Part shown: in pieces, positions 61,151 through 64,000 of the stretch
How the letters are laid out: each line of letters starts with the position of its first letter
Numbering within the stretch: the first letter of the stretch is position 1
Assembly (NCBI GenBank): GCA_900757495.1
Contig: CAAENX010000023.1
Coordinates: forward strand, 124,001 to 188,000
Length of the DNA: 64,000 nucleotides
Direction: 5' to 3'
Origin: an uncultured Collinsella sp.
GTDB lineage: Bacteria; Actinomycetota; Coriobacteriia; Coriobacteriales; Coriobacteriaceae
Made by a program: the position numbers and the translations under genes
The notes under the pieces: model-generated
The model's database searches: none
What the model saw: the letters and a program-made list of their open reading frames with translations, nothing else
What the model was told of the DNA's origin: nothing

Positions 61151-62059
61151 ATGCGGCCCGGGGGCACTCAGACAAAGCATGGCGCCGCGGTGCGCATGCG
61201 ACGCCGGCTGGGCCTGGCGCCTCGGGCGTATGTGCTGCTGTCTTGCTCGCTCGTGCTGGTCATAGCCAGTGTTTCGGCTTATGGCATGACGGTGCCGTCC
61301 ATGGTGCAGGCGCATGCTGCGCGCGATCTGCATATTGGGCGCAAGGCCAAAAGCGACTTGGGAACGACAGCTGGATATGCGTGGGCGAGCGTGGTCTCGC
61401 ACGTTGTGTTCGGTGGCGACGATGCGGACAGTCCCGAAACATCGGACAACGAGATCACGCTGGCAAACGGCAAGACCATCGTGCTCACCAACACCAAGGT
61501 CATTACGAAGCTTTCCAACAACAGCGTGGCATCTATCGTTAACAAGGCGGAGCAGCAGAAGGAACAGGGTACGCAGCAGGCGGGTAAACCCGGCGGCTCG
61601 GATGGGTCCGGTTCTGGCACCGGTTCGTCGGGCTCGGACGGCGGTTCCGGTTCGGGCTCCGCTTCTGGCGGCGGATCTTCGAGTGGTGGCTCGATGGACG
61701 GCGGCGCCGGCGGCGACACGGGCTCGGGTGGTCTCTCGGCTGCCGAGGAGGAGAGTATCCACAGTTGGCTCGTGACCAAATACAACATGCTCGATGGCTA
61801 TGTCGCCCGCGCCAATAGCGTGGTGTCGACCTATAACGCCACGGGCGATACCGGACCGTGCGACAGCCTGGTCAATGACATGTTTGCCATCCGTGCCGAG
61901 TTTGGCCGGCAGACGTTTCCTCCCCAGTCAAAGTGGTATCGACAATTCGCCAACCTTTGGGGCTGCTACACAAACCTGTGTCAATGGGTCGGACATTACG
62001 GCGACGATAACGTCGCGCTCAACAACTTCAATAACAATGTGGCGGCGATCGCTCTATGA
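61151..62059 (+). CDS. Exported or membrane-anchored protein of unknown function
   Basis: 302 residues. Basic N-terminus (RMRRRLGLAPR), one hydrophobic segment (AYVLLSCSLVLVIASVSAYG, about 27-46), an acidic region, then a long Gly/Ser linker (about 140-195, for example GSGTGSSGSDGG). A compact C-terminal domain (about 200-300) with YNMLDGYVARANSVVSTYN and conserved-looking Trp and Cys (SKWYRQFANLWGCYTNLCQW). The start is set by GGAGGAG; earlier in-frame codons lie within the terminator leader. It overlaps the kinase gene by 4 bases, suggesting a joint role. Confidence 0.8.
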   Translation: MRPGGTQTKHGAAVRMRRRLGLAPRAYVLLSCSLVLVIASVSAYGMTVPSMVQAHAARDLHIGRKAKSDLGTTAGYAWASVVSHVVFGGDDADSPETSDNEITLANGKTIVLTNTKVITKLSNNSVASIVNKAEQQKEQGTQQAGKPGGSDGSGSGTGSSGSDGGSGSGSASGGGSSSGGSMDGGAGGDTGSGGLSAAEEESIHSWLVTKYNMLDGYVARANSVVSTYNATGDTGPCDSLVNDMFAIRAEFGRQTFPPQSKWYRQFANLWGCYTNLCQWVGHYGDDNVALNNFNNNVAAIAL

Positions 62060-63897
62060 TGACCAATCTTGTTTCCGCCACAAGCCAATCGCTTGCCCAC
62101 GATCCCATGGTGGGCCTGCGCCTGGCGCGCGTCGATGGGTTTGAGCCGGCCGTCGCCTTGGGCACGGACGAGCTTCCCGCCTACCTGCGCCGTTTTACGA
62201 TGCTGTTTGCCGATGACGCCACCATGCGCCGCGGCGGTATCGGCCGCGTGACGCGTGCCGTCAACGCGCAGGGCGAGGCCGTGGCGCTCAAGCAGCTCAT
62301 CTTGCCAACGCGCGACGAATTTGATGACGATGTCGCCCACGAGGCTCTGGTCACCAAATTCAAGGCGGCGTTTCGCGAGGAATATGAATGCCATCGTGCC
62401 CTTTCGGGCCTTAAGGGCTTTCCCCGCTTGTACGGGTGGGGCGAGGTCGACGGCGTGCCCGCGATTGTCATGGAGTGGGTCGAGGGCGAGACGCTCGCTC
62501 GCCTGCGCTCGCGCCTTGCCGTGGACGATGCCGGGCGTCTGTCGCCGCTCGTGGCGGCGCGTCTGGGTCGCGACCTGTTCGATCTGCTCTGCCGCATGAG
62601 CTTGGTAGGCGAGGGGTTCGTCCATCGCGATATCTCGCCCGCTAATATTATGGTGCGCACGGCGCGCCTGCCGCTCGACCGACAGCTTGCCGAAGGCACC
62701 TTCGACCTGTGCTTGATCGACTTTGGCTCGTCGCTGGCGCTCGAGCCCGCTTCTGCGGTGGCCGGCGCCGGCGGCAAGGCGTCGTTTACCGAGCGCTATG
62801 CCACGTTGCGCCGCGCGACGGTGGCCTACGCCCCGCCCGAGATGCTCACCGACGATATTCCCGACCTGCGCATGCTTCGCATGTCGCCGGCGATCGATGT
62901 CTATGCAGCGGCGAGTACGGTCTACGAGCTCATCGCCGGTGTCGCGCCGTACGAAGTAGCGCCGGGTGCGTCGGGTACTTCGGGCTCGCGCAAAAAGACT
63001 CGCGATATCGCTAGCCCTTATCGCCTCAAGATGGATACGCTGCCCGATTATCCCGTCGGCGCCCACGCGCCCGGCTGCGACTTGACGCAACTGCTGCGAC
63101 GCGAGCCCGATGTGGCACTTGCCGCGGCCGAACAGGCTCAGCAGCTGGGGCTCGATCCAAATTCCGAGGATCTGCGCGATGCGCTGGCGTTTGTCGACGC
63201 TCAGCTGTTCGATGTGGTGATGGCCTGCCTGTCCTGCCATCAGGAAGATCGTCCCGAGCCGGCTGCGGTGGAGGCGGCGCTCTCGGCATTTTGTGACCAC
63301 TATGCGCAAAATGTCGCCCGCTCTCTTCGCGCCGAGCCGCTCATGCCGTGCCCGATGGAGGTATCGGGGCACACGGCCCGGCGCGCGGCGATGGTTGGTG
63401 CGACGGCGGTATGCGGCGTGCTTTGGGCTGTGGTTGTGGTATCAGCGGCGTTTTTGGTGTCTGGCGCCCATGTGACGCTCATCGTGGGACCGCTTATGTG
63501 GTCCGGGAAGCTGCCAGCCATTATCGCCGCGCTGGCGTTGGCGCTGCCGGGCATGGTGGGCATTGCCGCCGGAGCCTTGGCGCGCAATCGCCGCGCGGGG
63601 TTCCTGCAGGGCGTGTTGGCCCTTTCCGCCTGCGAGGTCCCGGCTCTGGCTGCACTCGCATGTACCGTGTTTTCCCAGCATGCCGTGGCGGGTGGCCTGG
63701 TGGCCGCCATAATTGCAACCTATGCGCTCACGTGGTTTTTGCTGGCGATGGGGTTTGCCTTTGAGCTTCCCGTCGTGTCAGCGCGACGTGTGAAAATTCC
63801 CATGGCGACGCCGCTTGCCGGCGGAGCCGCGGCTGCCCGCGCCTTTGGCCGGCCGGCCGAAGTATCCGACACTATCTCTGCGACCAAGGAGGGCTAA
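62056..63897 (+). CDS. Ser/Thr kinase-like membrane protein
   Basis: 613 residues. Kinase domain (about 55-420): GGIGRVTRA loop, VALKQL lysine, HRDISPANIM catalytic loop in which Ser replaces the usual Lys two after Asp, LIDFGSS (DFG) and YAPPEM. An insertion of about 30 residues (GASGTSGSRKKTR) lies after the APE region. Four hydrophobic helices at the C-terminus (about 440-580). The Lys-to-Ser change occurs in some active kinases but could lower activity. Overlaps the preceding gene (ATGA). GAAGGAGG-type site for the next gene follows its end. Confidence 0.85.
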   Translation: MMTNLVSATSQSLAHDPMVGLRLARVDGFEPAVALGTDELPAYLRRFTMLFADDATMRRGGIGRVTRAVNAQGEAVALKQLILPTRDEFDDDVAHEALVTKFKAAFREEYECHRALSGLKGFPRLYGWGEVDGVPAIVMEWVEGETLARLRSRLAVDDAGRLSPLVAARLGRDLFDLLCRMSLVGEGFVHRDISPANIMVRTARLPLDRQLAEGTFDLCLIDFGSSLALEPASAVAGAGGKASFTERYATLRRATVAYAPPEMLTDDIPDLRMLRMSPAIDVYAAASTVYELIAGVAPYEVAPGASGTSGSRKKTRDIASPYRLKMDTLPDYPVGAHAPGCDLTQLLRREPDVALAAAEQAQQLGLDPNSEDLRDALAFVDAQLFDVVMACLSCHQEDRPEPAAVEAALSAFCDHYAQNVARSLRAEPLMPCPMEVSGHTARRAAMVGATAVCGVLWAVVVVSAAFLVSGAHVTLIVGPLMWSGKLPAIIAALALALPGMVGIAAGALARNRRAGFLQGVLALSACEVPALAALACTVFSQHAVAGGLVAAIIATYALTWFLLAMGFAFELPVVSARRVKIPMATPLAGGAAAARAFGRPAEVSDTISATKEG

Positions 63898-63900
63898 GCC

Positions 63901-64000
63901 ATGGCTTCTCAAGCCGAGCTCACCCCGTGCGGGGCAATGTTTGACATCTTTAAGCGCGCAGCGCACCTGAGCCATATCGAACTGTGCGGCCTGGTGCTCT
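63901..64000 (+). CDS. 5' end of an unidentified gene
   Basis: The first 33 codons (MASQAELTPCGAMFDIFKRA...) run off the window. An AAGGAGGG ribosome binding site overlaps the end of the kinase gene, 3 bases between stop and ATG, so it belongs to the same operon. Too short to assign. Confidence 0.75.
   Translation, partial: MASQAELTPCGAMFDIFKRAAHLSHIELCGLVL

Overview
ORGANISM. The window is GC-rich, with strong G/C third positions, and looks like a gut member of the Coriobacteriia, most likely Collinsella or a close relative. This is inferred from three things: the dnaK-grpE-dnaJ-hspR layout with a separate clpB that shares an operator-like motif with dnaK; an actinobacterial fhaA-fhaB-stp-rodA/pbpA-pknB cluster; and sortase-anchored giant glycosidases next to a mannose-family PTS. 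No rRNA, CRISPR array or prophage is visible. LAYOUT. 1-430: the end of an unidentified gene, a terminator and a 2[4Fe-4S] ferredoxin. 430-5206: heat-shock locus dnaK, grpE, dnaJ (no zinc finger) and hspR. 5208-8756: a long hairpin, an aconitase-family hydratase, a second long hairpin and a small membrane protein. 8784-9562: palindromic repeats, then clpB (9563-12190). 12322-15535: a small acidic protein, a DUF4143-type ATPase behind a very large palindrome, and an acidic membrane protein. The ATPase unit is flanked by two copies of the 3' end of that last gene. 15769-21093: a polytopic membrane protein with a TetR regulator, a divergent large FAD/Fe-S oxidoreductase, and hypA. 21467-24749: mannose-family PTS (IIAB, IIC, IID) and a DUF956 (ManO) protein. 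ISLAND. tRNA-Arg(CCT) at 24933-25008 is followed by about 19 kb bounded by a 77-bp direct repeat made of the tRNA 3' end plus its terminator (24986-25062 and 43952-44028). Inside are an aldolase gene remnant, three huge secreted multidomain glycosidases (GH2 beta-galactosidase, GH20 hexosaminidase or lacto-N-biosidase type, GH84 N-acetylglucosaminidase), each ending in a sortase-like signal, and one IS3-family element. No integrase was found. The beta-galactosidase has a run of seven G that puts its likely start codon out of frame with its signal peptide, so it may be phase-variable. 44146-54290 (all minus strand): kinase with a membrane domain, FhaA, FhaB, PP2C phosphatase, a single-chain RodA-PbpA fusion and a PASTA kinase; together they would link peptidoglycan synthesis to Ser/Thr phosphorylation. 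54435-60907: a small membrane protein, dnaX, a membrane protein and a second ATPase behind a palindrome (both lying between dnaX and ybaB), then ybaB and recR. 61151-64000: an exported protein, a second membrane-linked kinase and the start of another gene. HOW THE GENES WORK TOGETHER. The island enzymes would strip galactose, GlcNAc or lacto-N-biose and O-linked HexNAc from host mucin or milk glycans at the cell surface. The adjacent mannose-family PTS could import some of the freed sugars; this link rests on gene position alone.
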